From: Stutzerimonas balearica DSM 6083
GTDB taxonomy: Bacteria > Pseudomonadota > Gammaproteobacteria > Pseudomonadales > Pseudomonadaceae
Length of the DNA stretch: 64,000 nt
NCBI RefSeq assembly: GCF_000818015.1
Contig: NZ_CP007511.1
Span: 2,676,501 to 2,740,500, forward strand
Reading direction: 5' to 3'
The translations under genes were made by a program, and so were the position numbers. Shown in pieces: positions 18,341-28,321 of the stretch (within the stretch, counting starts at the first letter, position 1; each line of letters opens with the position of its first letter). The notes beneath the pieces are model-generated. The model was not told where the DNA came from, did not search any database, and saw only the letters and a program-made list of their open reading frames with translations.

Positions 18341-19167
18341 TCGTGGTTCCCGGCAGTGCCTGGATTGATCAGTCGCTCGACGAAGAACTCCAGGTGCCCA
18401 CGCGGGGTGGCAGGCAATGGCCAGGTATCGACCTTCTGCGCAATGGCCTTGAACGCCAGCGAGGACTTCGCCCGAGGATAGGCATCGTAGACGGCGCGCT
18501 GCTTCTGCACGGCCTTGCGCACCGACTCATCGTAGGGAATCGCGCCGACATATTGCAGCGCGACATCGAGAAATCGCTCGGTGACCTTGGTCAGCTTGGC
18601 GAACAGGTTGCGGCCTTCCTGCGGCGCGTGGGCCATGTTGGCCAGCACACGGAAGCGGCTGATGCCGTAGTCGCGATTGAGCAGCTTGATCAGCGCATAG
18701 GCGTCGGTGATGGACGTCGGCTCATCGGTGACCACCAACAAGACTTCCTGGGCGGCACGCACGAAGCTCACCACGGCGTCGCCGATACCGGCTGCGGTGT
18801 CGATGATCAGCACATCGAGCTCATCGCCCAGCTCGCTGAAGGCCTGGATCAGACCGGCATGCTGCAGGGTCGAGAGCTGGACCATGCTCTGGGTACCGGA
18901 GGCGGCCGGCACGATGCGGATGCCGCCTGGCCCCTGGATGAGCACGTCACGCAGGTCGCACTCACCGGCGATCACATCGGCCAGCGTGCGTTTGCTGGTC
19001 AAACCCAGCAGCACATCGACGTTGGCCAGGCCGAGGTCGGCGTCGAGCAATACGACGCGGCGACCGAGATCGGCCAGGGCCAGTGCCAGATTGACCGACA
19101 CATTGGTCTTGCCGACGCCACCTTTGCCGCCGGTCACCGCAATCACCTGTACGGGATGCATACCCAT
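18337..19167 (-). CDS. fleN: FleN (FlhG), MinD-like flagellar number regulator
   Basis: 276 residues with deviant Walker A GGKGGVGKTN near the N-terminus, LLDADLGLANVDVLLG and DVLIIDTAAGIG. FleN restricts polar flagella to one by restraining FleQ, and works with FlhF. Starts at 19167 (ATG), 19161 (ATG) and 19173 (TTG) are all possible; I took the first ATG because the Pseudomonas protein carries a short leader before MHPVQVIAVTGG. It lies between flhF and fliA as is usual. Confidence 0.95.
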   Translation of the reverse strand: MGMHPVQVIAVTGGKGGVGKTNVSVNLALALADLGRRVVLLDADLGLANVDVLLGLTSKRTLADVIAGECDLRDVLIQGPGGIRIVPAASGTQSMVQLSTLQHAGLIQAFSELGDELDVLIIDTAAGIGDAVVSFVRAAQEVLLVVTDEPTSITDAYALIKLLNRDYGISRFRVLANMAHAPQEGRNLFAKLTKVTERFLDVALQYVGAIPYDESVRKAVQKQRAVYDAYPRAKSSLAFKAIAQKVDTWPLPATPRGHLEFFVERLINPGTAGNHE

Positions 19168-19252
19168 CTTCAAACGCCCATATGTAGCAGGCCCAAGGGG
19201 CCGACGATGCGCCTTGCGGACGCATCAGGTTTATTCGATTGCCAGCGCGCGC

Positions 19253-20536
19253 TCAACCCGCCCGCCGCGACGATTCGTTGTACAAGCCGGCGAACATGTC
19301 CGCCATGGTTTCCTCGCTCGGCTCTTCGTCCGACTGCAAACTGACAGCGCGACTGACCAGTTGGTGGCTGCGCGGCAGATGCAGGTCGTCCGGAATACGC
19401 GGCCCGTCGGCCAGGTAGGCTATCGGCAAGTGCTGGCTGATCGTGAGCCCCAGCACATCACCGAGCGAACCAGCCTCGTCCAGCTTGGTCAGGATGCAGC
19501 CACTCAGGCCGCAGCGGCGATAGTTGTGCCACGCCGCCTTGAGCACCTGGCTCTGGCTGGTCGCGGCCAGTACCAGATAATTGCGTGACTTCACGCCTCG
19601 GTCCGACAGCGCGGCCAGCTGCTGACGCAGGGTCGGATCGCTGGCCGGAAGGCCGGCGGTATCGATAAGGATGACCCGCTTGCGTGCCAGCGACGCCAGC
19701 GAGCTGGCCAATGGCTTGGCGGGATCGATCTGCACCACCGGCACGTCGAGGATTCGCCCCAGCGTCTTGAGCTGCTCCTGCGCGCCGATGCGATAGTTGT
19801 CCATGCTCGCCAGGGCAATGCTCTGCGCGCCGTGCTTGAGCACGTAGCGCGCGGCCAGCTTGGCCAGGGTAGTGGTTTTGCCGACGCCTGCCGGGCCGAC
19901 CAGGGCAATCACGCCACCCTCTTCCAGCGGCTCGTTCTTGCTGACCTTGATCGACTGCGCCAGGTGCGCAAGCAGCATGCGCCAGGCCTGCCGCGGATCA
20001 CTGACGGTGGAGACCTTTTCCAGCAGGCTGCGCGACAGCTCGGCCGGCAGGCCGACGCGCTGCAGGCGGCGCCAGAGGCTGGCCTGCTGCGGACGACGGC
20101 TCTGCTCCTGGCCCCAGGCGATGGAGCCGAGCTGTACTTCGATCAGCTCACGCAGCCCCTGCAGCTCGCTGTACATGCTCTCGATGGCCCGGCTGTCGAG
20201 CGCCGGCGCCGCGCCGTTCGACACCGGCTCGGGTGCCGGCGCCGGCTTGGGCTCGTCAAGCAGTTGACGATTCTGTGCCGGCTGCGGCCGGGCACCGGAC
20301 AGTTCTGCATGCGCGCTGGCGATGCGCGTCTGCGTCTTGCGCAGCTCGGCTTCGAGCGCGGGATTGGGCTTCTTCGCTTCGGGCGCGGCCTGCACCGGAT
20401 AATCGAGCACAGCCGTCAGCTCCACGCCGCCGGCCACGCGCCGGTTGCCGATGATCACGGCATCGGCGCCCAGCTCGTCGCGAACCATCTTCATGGCGAT
20501 GCGCATATCGGCGGCGAAGAAACGTTTGACCTGCAT
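19253..20536 (-). CDS. flhF: FlhF, SRP-type GTPase for polar flagellum placement
   Basis: 427 residues. The N-terminal basic region (MQVKRFFAADMRIAMKMV) and a linker to about 150 precede the NG domain: G1 GPAGVGKTTTLAKLAARY, DNYRIGAQEQL, G3 IDTAG and G4 TKLDEAGSLGDVLGL. FlhF marks the pole for MS-ring assembly. The ATG at 20536 has GAGGG about nine bases upstream. It is 16 bases from the flhA stop. Confidence 0.96.
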   Translation of the reverse strand: MQVKRFFAADMRIAMKMVRDELGADAVIIGNRRVAGGVELTAVLDYPVQAAPEAKKPNPALEAELRKTQTRIASAHAELSGARPQPAQNRQLLDEPKPAPAPEPVSNGAAPALDSRAIESMYSELQGLRELIEVQLGSIAWGQEQSRRPQQASLWRRLQRVGLPAELSRSLLEKVSTVSDPRQAWRMLLAHLAQSIKVSKNEPLEEGGVIALVGPAGVGKTTTLAKLAARYVLKHGAQSIALASMDNYRIGAQEQLKTLGRILDVPVVQIDPAKPLASSLASLARKRVILIDTAGLPASDPTLRQQLAALSDRGVKSRNYLVLAATSQSQVLKAAWHNYRRCGLSGCILTKLDEAGSLGDVLGLTISQHLPIAYLADGPRIPDDLHLPRSHQLVSRAVSLQSDEEPSEETMADMFAGLYNESSRRAG

Positions 20537-20551
20537 GGCCTGCACCCTCGA

Positions 20552-22672
20552 TTAATTCTGTCCCACCGTCGAAACGATGGTGACCTGCTTGTTGTCCGGA
20601 ATTTCCTGGTAGGCCAGCACATGCATGTTCGGCACCGCGAGCCGCGCGAAGCGCGAGAGCATCGCACGAACCGGACCCGCCACCAGGAGAATCGCCGGCT
20701 TGCCGAGCATTTCTTGACGCTGCGCGGCCTCCACGAGGGAGCGTTGCAACTTTTCGGCCATTCCCGGCTCCAGCAGGATGCCATCTTCGGCACCCTGTCC
20801 GGCCTTCTGCAGACTGTTGAGCAATATCTGTTCCAACCGGGGCTCGAGCGTGATGACAGGCAGCTCCGGCTCTAGTCCCACCACGTTCTGCACGATTGCA
20901 CGCGACAGCGCGACACGCACTGCCGCGACCATCGCGGCGGGATCTTGACTCTTGCCGGCGACATTGGCGATGGCCTCGGCAATGGTGCGAATGTCACGAA
21001 CTGGCACCTGCTCCTGCAGCAGCGTCTGCAGCACCTTGAGCAGCGTAGACAACGACACCATGCCCGGCACCAGCTCCTCGGCGAGCTTGGGCGAACTCTT
21101 GGCCAGCAGCTGCAGCAACTGCTGGACCTCCTCATGCCCCAGCAGTTCGTGAGCATGCTTGTAGAGCACCTGGTTCAGGTGCGTAGCAATCACCGTGCTG
21201 GCATCGACCACCGTGTAGCCAAGCGATTGAGCCTGGTCGCGCTGACTGCCCTCGATCCAGACCGCCTCCAGGCCGAAGGCCGGGTCCTTGGCGGCGATGC
21301 CGTTGAGCGGACCGAACACCTGCCCGGGGTTGATTGCCAGCTCCCGGTCCGGATAGACCTCGGCTTCGGCCAGGCTGACCCCCATCAGGGTCAGCCGGTA
21401 GGCGTTAGGCATCAGGTCGAGGTTGTCACGGATGTGCACCGACGGCATGAGAAAGCCCAGATCCTGCGACAGCTTCTTGCGCACGCCCTTGATTCGTCCG
21501 AGCAACTGCCCACCCTGGTTGCGATCGACCAGCGGAATCAGGCGGTAGCCCACCTCCAGCCCGACCATGTCGACGGGCGTGACGTCATCCCAGCCAAGCT
21601 CCTTGGCTTCGGTGGCGCGCTGGGCCGGCAACATCTCCTGCTGCTTCTGCACCTCCTGCTCGGCTTGCTTCTCCGTGCGCTTCTGGCGATACCAGATCCA
21701 GTACGCACCGGCCGCAGCCAGGGCACCGAGCCCGACGAAGGAAAAATGCGGCATGCCCGGCACCAGACCCATGGCGATCAGAATTGCCGCCGACACCGCC
21801 AGCGCCTTGGGCGAAGAGAACATCTGCCGATTGACCTGCTGGCCCATGTCCTCGGAGCTGGTGACCCGCGTCACCATGATCGCCGCTGCGGTGGACAGCA
21901 GCAGCGACGGGATCTGCGCCACCAGGCCGTCACCGATTGTCAGCAGCGCGTAGACCTGGCCGGCCTCGGCAAAGCTCATGCCGTGCTGGGCCATACCGAT
22001 GCCCATGCCGCCGAGCAGGTTGATGAAGAGAATCAGCAGGCCGGCGATGGCATCACCGCGGACGAACTTGCTGGCACCGTCCATCGATCCGTAGAAGTCC
22101 GCCTCCGAAGAGACCTCGGCGCGCCGCTTCTTGGCTTCGGCCTGGTCGATCAACCCGGCGTTGAGGTCGGCGTCGATCGCCATCTGCTTGCCCGGCATGG
22201 CATCGAGGGTGAAGCGCGCGCTGACCTCGGAGATACGCCCGGCACCCTTGGTGACCACCACGAAGTTGATGATCATCAGGATCGCGAACACCACGATACC
22301 GACGACGTAGTTACCGCCGATCACCACGTTGCCGAAGGCCTCGATCACATGGCCTGCGGCACTGCCGCCGTCGTGTCCGTGGATCAGCACCACCCGCGTC
22401 GAGGCGACGTTCAAGGCCAGGCGCAGCAGGGTGGCGACCAGCAGCACCGTCGGGAAGACCGCGAAATCCAGCGGCCGCAACGCATAGACGCTGACCAGCA
22501 GCACGACGATGGACAATGCGATGTTGAAGGTGAACAGCACGTCCAGCAGGAACGGCGGCACCGGCAGCATCATCATGCCCAGCATCACCAGCAGCAGCAG
22601 CGGCACCCCCAGGTTGCCGCGGCCGACACCGGTCAGGCTGTTGCGCATATTGATCAGTTGCGTGCGATCCAA
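20552..22672 (-). CDS. flhA: FlhA, flagellar export gate protein
   Basis: 706 residues: eight membrane helices in the first 320 or so, the conserved cytoplasmic loop SEVSARFTLDAMPGKQMAID, then the large soluble domain that docks late substrates. The start is probably the TTG at 22672 (MDRTQL, GGGGG a few bases upstream), matching the N-terminus familiar in pseudomonad FlhA; the ATG at 22648 has no ribosome site. It faces sodC divergently across 163 bases. Confidence 0.97.
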   Translation of the reverse strand: MDRTQLINMRNSLTGVGRGNLGVPLLLLVMLGMMMLPVPPFLLDVLFTFNIALSIVVLLVSVYALRPLDFAVFPTVLLVATLLRLALNVASTRVVLIHGHDGGSAAGHVIEAFGNVVIGGNYVVGIVVFAILMIINFVVVTKGAGRISEVSARFTLDAMPGKQMAIDADLNAGLIDQAEAKKRRAEVSSEADFYGSMDGASKFVRGDAIAGLLILFINLLGGMGIGMAQHGMSFAEAGQVYALLTIGDGLVAQIPSLLLSTAAAIMVTRVTSSEDMGQQVNRQMFSSPKALAVSAAILIAMGLVPGMPHFSFVGLGALAAAGAYWIWYRQKRTEKQAEQEVQKQQEMLPAQRATEAKELGWDDVTPVDMVGLEVGYRLIPLVDRNQGGQLLGRIKGVRKKLSQDLGFLMPSVHIRDNLDLMPNAYRLTLMGVSLAEAEVYPDRELAINPGQVFGPLNGIAAKDPAFGLEAVWIEGSQRDQAQSLGYTVVDASTVIATHLNQVLYKHAHELLGHEEVQQLLQLLAKSSPKLAEELVPGMVSLSTLLKVLQTLLQEQVPVRDIRTIAEAIANVAGKSQDPAAMVAAVRVALSRAIVQNVVGLEPELPVITLEPRLEQILLNSLQKAGQGAEDGILLEPGMAEKLQRSLVEAAQRQEMLGKPAILLVAGPVRAMLSRFARLAVPNMHVLAYQEIPDNKQVTIVSTVGQN

Positions 22673-22730
22673 CGTGGCCCCCAGCGAAACAGAGAAAAAT
22701 TGACGCGACGAAACGCTCTGCCCCGGCTAT

Positions 22731-22746
22731 AGCAAGAAGGGGTCCA
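22731..22746 (-). promoter_or_regulatory. candidate sigma-54 promoter for flhA
   Basis: Minus-strand TGGACC, 5 bases, TTGCT: the invariant GG (-24) and GC (-12) are present at correct spacing, 59 bases upstream of the TTG start. The -24 box departs from TGGCAC at two positions, so it should be weaker than those before fliL and fliE. RpoN control of flhA is known in P. aeruginosa. Confidence 0.6.
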
Positions 22747-22835
22747 ACTCAGGTGCAGCGGGCGAACCCGTCGCCCAAACGGCAGTCACACGCTGACTTG
22801 CATCCACACAACCCGAACCGAAGAAGGAGACCGCC

Positions 22836-23357
22836 ATGAACAAGTGGATCATCGCCGCTCTGGCCAGCTGCGTGGCCGCAGCGGCACAGGCTGAAACGCT
22901 CAACGTGCAAATGAACGCCGTCGGCGCCGATGGCGTCGGCAAGTCGGTCGGCCAGGTCAGCATCGAAACCAGCGACTACGGCCTGGTGTTCCGCCCGCAG
23001 CTGTCGGACCTGCAACCTGGCGTGCACGGCTTCCACATCCACGCCAAGGGCAGTTGCGAAACGGCCGAGATCGACGGCAAGACCACGCCGGCCGGCGCGG
23101 CAGGCGGCCACTGGGATCCGAAGAACACGGGCAAGCACGGCGAGCCCTGGGGCGACGGCCATATGGGCGACCTGCCGGCGCTCTACGTCGAGAGCGGCGG
23201 CACAGCCAAGCAGCCGGTGCTCGCACCGCGACTCAAGAGCCTCGGCGACATCAAGGGCCTGGCTCTGATGGTGCACCAGGGCGGCGACAACCATGCCGAC
23301 CATCCGCAACCGCTGGGCGGCGGCGGTGCCCGCGTTGCCTGCGGGTTGATCAAGTAA
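22836..23357 (+). CDS. sodC: SodC, periplasmic Cu/Zn superoxide dismutase
   Basis: 173 residues: signal peptide 1-19 (cleavage AQA/E), then the bacterial Cu/Zn-SOD fold with copper ligands in [10 protein letters not shown], the GGHWDP block, zinc-loop histidines and [12 protein letters not shown], plus the C-terminal ARVACG that pairs with the first cysteine. It removes superoxide in the periplasm. AGAAGGAGACCGCC precedes the ATG. It is the only plus-strand gene inside the flagellar run and has its own terminator, so it is an independent unit. Confidence 0.97.
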   Translation: MNKWIIAALASCVAAAAQAETLNVQMNAVGADGVGKSVGQVSIETSDYGLVFRPQLSDLQPGVHGFHIHAKGSCETAEIDGKTTPAGAAGGHWDPKNTGKHGEPWGDGHMGDLPALYVESGGTAKQPVLAPRLKSLGDIKGLALMVHQGGDNHADHPQPLGGGGARVACGLIK

Positions 23358-23365
23358 GCCCCGCC

Positions 23366-23391
23366 AGAGGCCGGCGAGCGCCGGCCTCTTC
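23366..23391 (+). terminator. sodC terminator hairpin
   Basis: Perfect 10-bp stem (AGAGGCCGGC with its complement, loop GAGC) starting 8 bases after the sodC stop, followed by a short T-rich stretch. It lies just before the end of flhB on the other strand and may serve both directions. Confidence 0.75.
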
Positions 23392-23400
23392 TGCCTGCGA

Positions 23401-24537
23401 TCAGGCGTCGCGGCGCAGATCCGGCGGAATCGGCAGATCGTTCAGCGGCGCCGGGCGCCGTGCCCTGCCCGCCTGGTACTGACGCAGCTGATAGACGTAG
23501 GCCAGCACTTGCGCCACTGCCAGGTAGAGCCCGGCCGGGATTTCCTGGTCGACCTCGGTCGAGTAGAACACGGCACGCGCCAGGGCCGGCGACTCCAGCA
23601 CCGTCACCCGGTGTTCCTGCGCGATCTCGCGGATCTTCAGCGCCAGGAAGTCGCCACCCTTGGCTACCAGCATCGGTGCGCCGCTCTTGTCGGCGTCGTA
23701 CTTCAGCGCCACGGCGAAGTGGGTCGGGTTGGTAATCACCACGTCGGCCTCAGGTACTGCCTGCATCATGCGCCGCTGCGCCGCGTCACGCTGCAACTGG
23801 CGAATGCGTGACTTCACCTCGGGCTTGCCTTCGGAATCCTTGTATTCGTCCTTGACCTCCTGCTTGGTCATCATCAGCTTCTGCTTGTGATCCCAGAGCT
23901 GGAACGGCACATCCACTGCAGCGATGAGAATCAGCCCGCAAGCCATCCACAAGGCGCTCCAGCCGACCACCTCCACGCTGTGCATGATCGCCAGATCGAG
24001 CGGCTGCTTGGCGATCGACAAGAGATCGTCCTCGTAGGCGGACAGCACGGCCAGCGCGACGAGCAACACCACGGAAAACTTGGCCAATGCCTTGAGCAGC
24101 TCCACCAGGGCCTTGGTGGAGAACATCCGCTTCAGGCCCGATGCGGGATTCATCCGGCTGAACTGCGGCGCCATGGCCTTGGCCGAGAACAGCCAGCCGC
24201 CCAGGGCAATAGGGCCGGCGATGGATGCGATCAGCAGGACCAGCAGCAGCGGCAGCACCGCCTTGAGCGCGAGCGAGCCGCCCGAGAGCAGTAGCAAGAC
24301 CATGCTGCCCTGGTCGAACAGCGTTTCGCGGTTCAGCTCGAAACTGCCACGCATCAGCGTCATCAACGCCTGCGCCAGGCCGCCGCCAGAGGCCAGCAGC
24401 CCACCGATGCCACCGACAGTCACCGCCACGGTGCTCAGCTCGCGGGAACGGGCGATCTGCCCTTTCTCGCGCGACTCGCGCAGGCGTTTCTCTGTTGGCT
24501 CTTCGCTCTTGTCCGCGCCGTTTTCATTCTCGGCCAT
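23401..24537 (-). CDS. flhB: FlhB, flagellar export gate / substrate-switch protein
   Basis: 378 residues: charged N-terminus, four membrane helices (about 34-215) and the cytoplasmic domain with the autocleavage motif NPTH (Asn270-Pro271). Cleavage lets the export gate change from hook to filament substrates once FliK signals. It ends the minus-strand fliLMNOPQR-flhB run. A separate protein resembling its C-domain is at 7757-8089. Confidence 0.97.
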   Translation of the reverse strand: MAENENGADKSEEPTEKRLRESREKGQIARSRELSTVAVTVGGIGGLLASGGGLAQALMTLMRGSFELNRETLFDQGSMVLLLLSGGSLALKAVLPLLLVLLIASIAGPIALGGWLFSAKAMAPQFSRMNPASGLKRMFSTKALVELLKALAKFSVVLLVALAVLSAYEDDLLSIAKQPLDLAIMHSVEVVGWSALWMACGLILIAAVDVPFQLWDHKQKLMMTKQEVKDEYKDSEGKPEVKSRIRQLQRDAAQRRMMQAVPEADVVITNPTHFAVALKYDADKSGAPMLVAKGGDFLALKIREIAQEHRVTVLESPALARAVFYSTEVDQEIPAGLYLAVAQVLAYVYQLRQYQAGRARRPAPLNDLPIPPDLRRDA

Positions 24538-24570
24538 CGGCGACCTCCACCCTGCTCGGCGCGCGCCTCA

Positions 24571-25347
24571 TCAGCGCAGCCCTACCAGTTCGCGCAGCAT
24601 CTGCAGCGCCTCGCCCACGAAAGTCTGGTACTGCGCCAGGATATCGGCCATGCCGATCCAGACGACGATCAGACCGAGCACCAGGGTCAGCGGGAAGCCG
24701 ATGGAAAAGATGTTGAGCTGCGGCGCTGCCCGGGTCATCAGGCCGAATGCCAGGTTGATCACCAGCAGCGCGGTGATGGCCGGCAAGACCAGCAACAATC
24801 CCGCGCCCAGCACCCAGCCGAGCTTGCTGGCGACCTCCCAGTAGTGATTGGTCGACAACCCCGTCCCGACCGGCAAGGTGACAAAGCTCTCCGTGAGAAT
24901 CTCGAACACCACCAGGTGCCCGTTCATCGCCAGGAACAGCAGGATCACCAGCATGTTGAAGAACTGGCCGAGCACCGGCACCGAGATGCCATTGGCCGGA
25001 TCGACCATGGATGCGAAACCGAGCCCCATCTGCATCGCCAAGAGCTGGCCGGCGACGATGAACAGATGAAAGAACAGCTGCAGGACGAAGCCGAGCATGA
25101 CCCCGATGAGAATCTGCTCGGCGATCAGCAGCATCGCGCGCAGGCTCAGCGCCTCCACCTCGGGCATCGGCCCCAGGCTCGGTGCGATCACCAGGGTGAT
25201 CGCCATTGCCAGATACAGGCGGATACGCACTGGGACCAGCTGCGTTCCGATGATCGGCATACTCATCAGCAACGCGCCGACGCGAAAGAGCGGCAGCATG
25301 AACTGCGCCACCCAGGCGCCGATCTGCGCGTCGGACAGTTCGAGCAT
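24571..25347 (-). CDS. fliR: FliR, export gate membrane protein
   Basis: 258 residues with about six hydrophobic segments and the FliR/SpaR-type pattern MQMGLGFASMVDPANG in the middle. It forms the FliPQR export core. The first base of the ATG at 25347 is shared with the fliQ stop (ATGA-type overlap). Confidence 0.96.
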   Translation of the reverse strand: MLELSDAQIGAWVAQFMLPLFRVGALLMSMPIIGTQLVPVRIRLYLAMAITLVIAPSLGPMPEVEALSLRAMLLIAEQILIGVMLGFVLQLFFHLFIVAGQLLAMQMGLGFASMVDPANGISVPVLGQFFNMLVILLFLAMNGHLVVFEILTESFVTLPVGTGLSTNHYWEVASKLGWVLGAGLLLVLPAITALLVINLAFGLMTRAAPQLNIFSIGFPLTLVLGLIVVWIGMADILAQYQTFVGEALQMLRELVGLR

Positions 25348-25616
25348 CAGCCGATGATCAGCGGGATGTTGGTGATCAGATTCTGCGTGTACTCCATCAG
25401 CTCACGCACCAGCCAGGGCCCGGCCCAGATCAGCGTCAGCAACATCACCAACAACCTCGGCAGGAAGCTCAGGGTCTGCTCGTTGATCTGCGTGGCAGCC
25501 TGAAACATCGCCACCACCAGCCCGACCACAAGGCTCGGCACCACCAGCACGCCCACGATCACGGCGGTCATCCAGAGGCCTTCACGAAATATGTCCACTG
25601 CGACTTCTGGGGTCAT
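25347..25616 (-). CDS. fliQ: FliQ, export gate membrane protein
   Basis: 89 residues with two membrane helices and the family pattern VVGLVVAMFQAATQINEQTL. Four copies join FliP and FliR in the export core. It lies 10 bases after fliP and overlaps fliR. Confidence 0.96.
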   Translation of the reverse strand: MTPEVAVDIFREGLWMTAVIVGVLVVPSLVVGLVVAMFQAATQINEQTLSFLPRLLVMLLTLIWAGPWLVRELMEYTQNLITNIPLIIG

Positions 25617-25626
25617 CGGAGGGCTC

Positions 25627-26403
25627 CTACAGGGTGCCGAAGCTGCCGGCCAGGGTGCCGATAATCAGCCCCCAGCCATCGACCAAGACGAACAACATGA
25701 TCTTGAACGGCAGCGAAATGATCAGCGGCGACAGCATCATCATGCCCATCGCCATCAGCACGCTGGCGACGACCATGTCGATGATCAGGAAGGGAATGAA
25801 GATCATGAAGCCGATCTGAAAGGCGGTCTTCAGCTCCGAGGTGACGAACGCCGGCACCAGGATGGTCAATGGCGCCGCCTCGGGGCTCGGGATATCGGTG
25901 CGCTTGGACAGGCGCATGAACAGGTCCAGGTCGCTCTCGCGCGTCTGCGCCAGCATGAAGGCCTTGATCGGCACTTCGGCGCGCGCGATCGCGTCCTGCG
26001 CCGGCAGCTGTTCGGCCAGATAGGGCTGCAGCGCCTCGCGATTGATGCGGTCGAACACCGGCGCCATGACGAACAGCGTCAGAAACAGCGTCAGCCCAAT
26101 GAGAATCTGGTTCGACGGCGTCTGCTGCAGGCCCAGCGCCTGCCGCAGGATCGAGAAGACGATGATGATCCGCGTGAAGCTCGTCATCAGCATGACGAAC
26201 GCCGGAATGAAGCTCAGCGCCGTCATGATCAGCAGGATCTGCAGGCTGACCGAGTATTCCTGCTGGCCCTGCGCGTCGGTGCTCAGGGTAATGGCGGGAA
26301 TCGACAAGCGATTGTCGCCGCGACCGACTAGCCCTCCGGCATCCTGCGCCAGCGTCAGGGGTGCGACGGTCAACAGCAGCACCGTCAGCAATATGCGCAG
26401 CAT
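25627..26403 (-). CDS. fliP: FliP, export gate membrane protein
   Basis: 258 residues: cleavable signal peptide (to about 19), a periplasmic segment, then four membrane helices with [19 protein letters not shown] and the C-terminal [14 protein letters not shown]. Five copies form the export channel. It overlaps the fliO stop by bases shared in ATGA. Confidence 0.97.
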   Translation of the reverse strand: MLRILLTVLLLTVAPLTLAQDAGGLVGRGDNRLSIPAITLSTDAQGQQEYSVSLQILLIMTALSFIPAFVMLMTSFTRIIIVFSILRQALGLQQTPSNQILIGLTLFLTLFVMAPVFDRINREALQPYLAEQLPAQDAIARAEVPIKAFMLAQTRESDLDLFMRLSKRTDIPSPEAAPLTILVPAFVTSELKTAFQIGFMIFIPFLIIDMVVASVLMAMGMMMLSPLIISLPFKIMLFVLVDGWGLIIGTLAGSFGTL

Positions 26404-26822
26404 CAGCTCTTGTCCTTGTTGTCCTTGCCCAGCAAGTCCATCAGCCGCTGAGCGAATTCGGGATTGGCCGGCTCGGCATCCGGCATCAGCACCGGCTCCT
26501 TGAGCACGTGCAGCGGGGTGATGCGTCCACCGGCGAGGCCGATCAGCACCTGCTCGCCGCCAACCTGCACCAGCACCAGCCGCTCGCGTGGCCCCAGCGC
26601 CTGGCTGGAGATCAGCTTGATCGCCTGCGGCCCGCGCGGATTGAGTTGCTGCACCCGGCGCAGCAGCCAGGCAAGCAGGAAGATCAGGCCGATGACGAGC
26701 AACAATCCGAGCAGCAGCTTGCCCAGTTGGGCGCCCATGTCGGTACTGGTCATGCCGCTCGCCGGCTCGGCCGCGGCGGCCGACAGGCTGAACAACAGCG
26801 CGAGAACGCCAAACGCACGCAT
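26403..26822 (-). CDS. fliO: FliO, export gate assembly protein
   Basis: 139 residues: signal-like N-terminus, one strong membrane helix (about 32-52: [21 protein letters not shown]) and a small cytoplasmic domain with [21 protein letters not shown]. It stabilises FliP complexes. Start at 26822 directly follows the fliN stop (2-base gap). Confidence 0.93.
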   Translation of the reverse strand: MRAFGVLALLFSLSAAAAEPASGMTSTDMGAQLGKLLLGLLLVIGLIFLLAWLLRRVQQLNPRGPQAIKLISSQALGPRERLVLVQVGGEQVLIGLAGGRITPLHVLKEPVLMPDAEPANPEFAQRLMDLLGKDNKDKS

Positions 26823-26824
26823 GG

Positions 26825-27304
26825 TCAGCGCAGCTTCTTGATGCGTTCGGTGGGGCTGATCACGTCCGTCAGGCGAATGCCGAACTTCTCGTTCACAACC
26901 ACCACCTCGCCGTGCGCGATGAGCGTGCCGTTGACCAGCACATCCAGCGGCTCGCCCGCCAGGCGGTCGAGCTCGACCACCGAGCCCTGGTTGAGCTGCA
27001 GCAGGTTGCGGATGCTGATTTCGGTGCTGCCCACCTCCATGGAAATGGAGACCGGAATGTCGAGGATCACATCCAGGTTCGGCCCTTCGAGGCCGAGCTG
27101 CGGGCCGTTGGACTTCGGCGGATTGTCGAAATCCTCCAGCGGCGCGCGCGGCGCAGCCGGGGCCGCCGCCGCGGGCGCCCCACCCTGGTTGAGCAGGGCA
27201 TCGATGTCATCCTGGCTGGCGTCGCCGGCTTCAGCCAGGGCTGCGGCCCATTCGTCGGCCAGCGCCTGTTCCTCGGGGGAAGTGTTGTCGTGTTCGTCTG
27301 CCAT
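26825..27304 (-). CDS. fliN: FliN, C-ring switch protein
   Basis: 159 residues. An acidic, Ala/Pro-rich N-terminal extension (1-75) contains [13 protein letters not shown], recalling the FliM N-terminal CheY-binding peptide; the SpoA domain (about 80-155) has [15 protein letters not shown] and [17 protein letters not shown]. It forms the lower C-ring with FliM. It is longer than the 137-residue enterobacterial FliN because of the extension. Confidence 0.96.
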   Translation of the reverse strand: MADEHDNTSPEEQALADEWAAALAEAGDASQDDIDALLNQGGAPAAAAPAAPRAPLEDFDNPPKSNGPQLGLEGPNLDVILDIPVSISMEVGSTEISIRNLLQLNQGSVVELDRLAGEPLDVLVNGTLIAHGEVVVVNEKFGIRLTDVISPTERIKKLR

Positions 27305-27337
27305 CGCGGTTCCTCGAGGCTACAAATGGTTTGACCG

Positions 27338-28309
27338 TCAGCGCGGGCGCTGCACGGGTTCGAGCACCTGCAGAGCCAGGTTGCCCTTGTGTGCGCCCAG
27401 CTTGACCTTGAAGGCCGGCATGCCATTGGCGCGCATGATCATCTCCTCCGGCATATCGACCGGAATGACGTCGCCGGGCTGCATGTTCAGGATGTCGCGC
27501 AGCTTGAGCTGACGCCGTACCACGGTCGCGCCGAGCGGCACGTTGACATCCAGGATGTCCTCGCGCAGCGCCTTGACCCAGCGCTCGTCCTGGTCGCTGA
27601 CATCGGACTGGAAGCCGGCGTCGAGCATCTCGCGGATCGGCTCGATCATCGAATACGGCATGGTCACGTGCAGGTCACCGCCACCGCTGTCCAGTTCGAT
27701 GTGGAAGGTCGAGACCACCACCACCTCGCTGGGACTGACGATGTTCGCCAACGCCGGATTCACCTCCGAGTTGATGTACTCGAAATTGACATCCAGCACC
27801 GCGTGCCAGGCTTCCTTGAGGTCGTTGAAGGCCTGATCGAGCACCATGCGCACCACGCGCAGCTCGGTCGGAGTGAACTCGCGGCCCTCGATCTTGGCGT
27901 GACGACCGTCGCCGCCGAAGAAGTTGTCCACCAGCTTGAACACCAGCTTGGCGTCCAGGATGAACAGCGCCGTGCCGCGCAGCGGCTTCATCTTCACCAG
28001 ATTGAGGCTGGTCGGCACATACAGCGAATGCACGTACTCGCCGAATTTCATGACCTGCACACCGCCGACCGACACGTCGGCCGAGCGCCGTAACAGGTTG
28101 AACATGCTGATGCGGGTGTAACGGGCGAAGCGCTCGTTGATCATCTCCAGCGTCGGCATCCGGCCGCGGACGATACGGTCCTGGCTGGTGAGGTCGTAGC
28201 TCTTGATCGAACCCGGTTCAGCGTCGCTCTCGGTATCCACCAGACCGTCGTCGACGCCATGCAGCAGCGCATCGATCTCGTCTTGCGAAAGCAGGTCTTG
28301 AACAGCCAT
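27338..28309 (-). CDS. fliM: FliM, C-ring switch protein
   Basis: 323 residues: N-terminal CheY-P binding peptide LLSQDEIDALLHGV (5-18), CheC-like middle domain (about 50-230) and C-terminal SpoA domain (to 320). CheY-P binding here changes rotation. It starts 12 bases after fliL and leads into fliN. Confidence 0.97.
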   Translation of the reverse strand: MAVQDLLSQDEIDALLHGVDDGLVDTESDAEPGSIKSYDLTSQDRIVRGRMPTLEMINERFARYTRISMFNLLRRSADVSVGGVQVMKFGEYVHSLYVPTSLNLVKMKPLRGTALFILDAKLVFKLVDNFFGGDGRHAKIEGREFTPTELRVVRMVLDQAFNDLKEAWHAVLDVNFEYINSEVNPALANIVSPSEVVVVSTFHIELDSGGGDLHVTMPYSMIEPIREMLDAGFQSDVSDQDERWVKALREDILDVNVPLGATVVRRQLKLRDILNMQPGDVIPVDMPEEMIMRANGMPAFKVKLGAHKGNLALQVLEPVQRPR

Positions 28310-28321
28310 GCGCCGGGCCTT

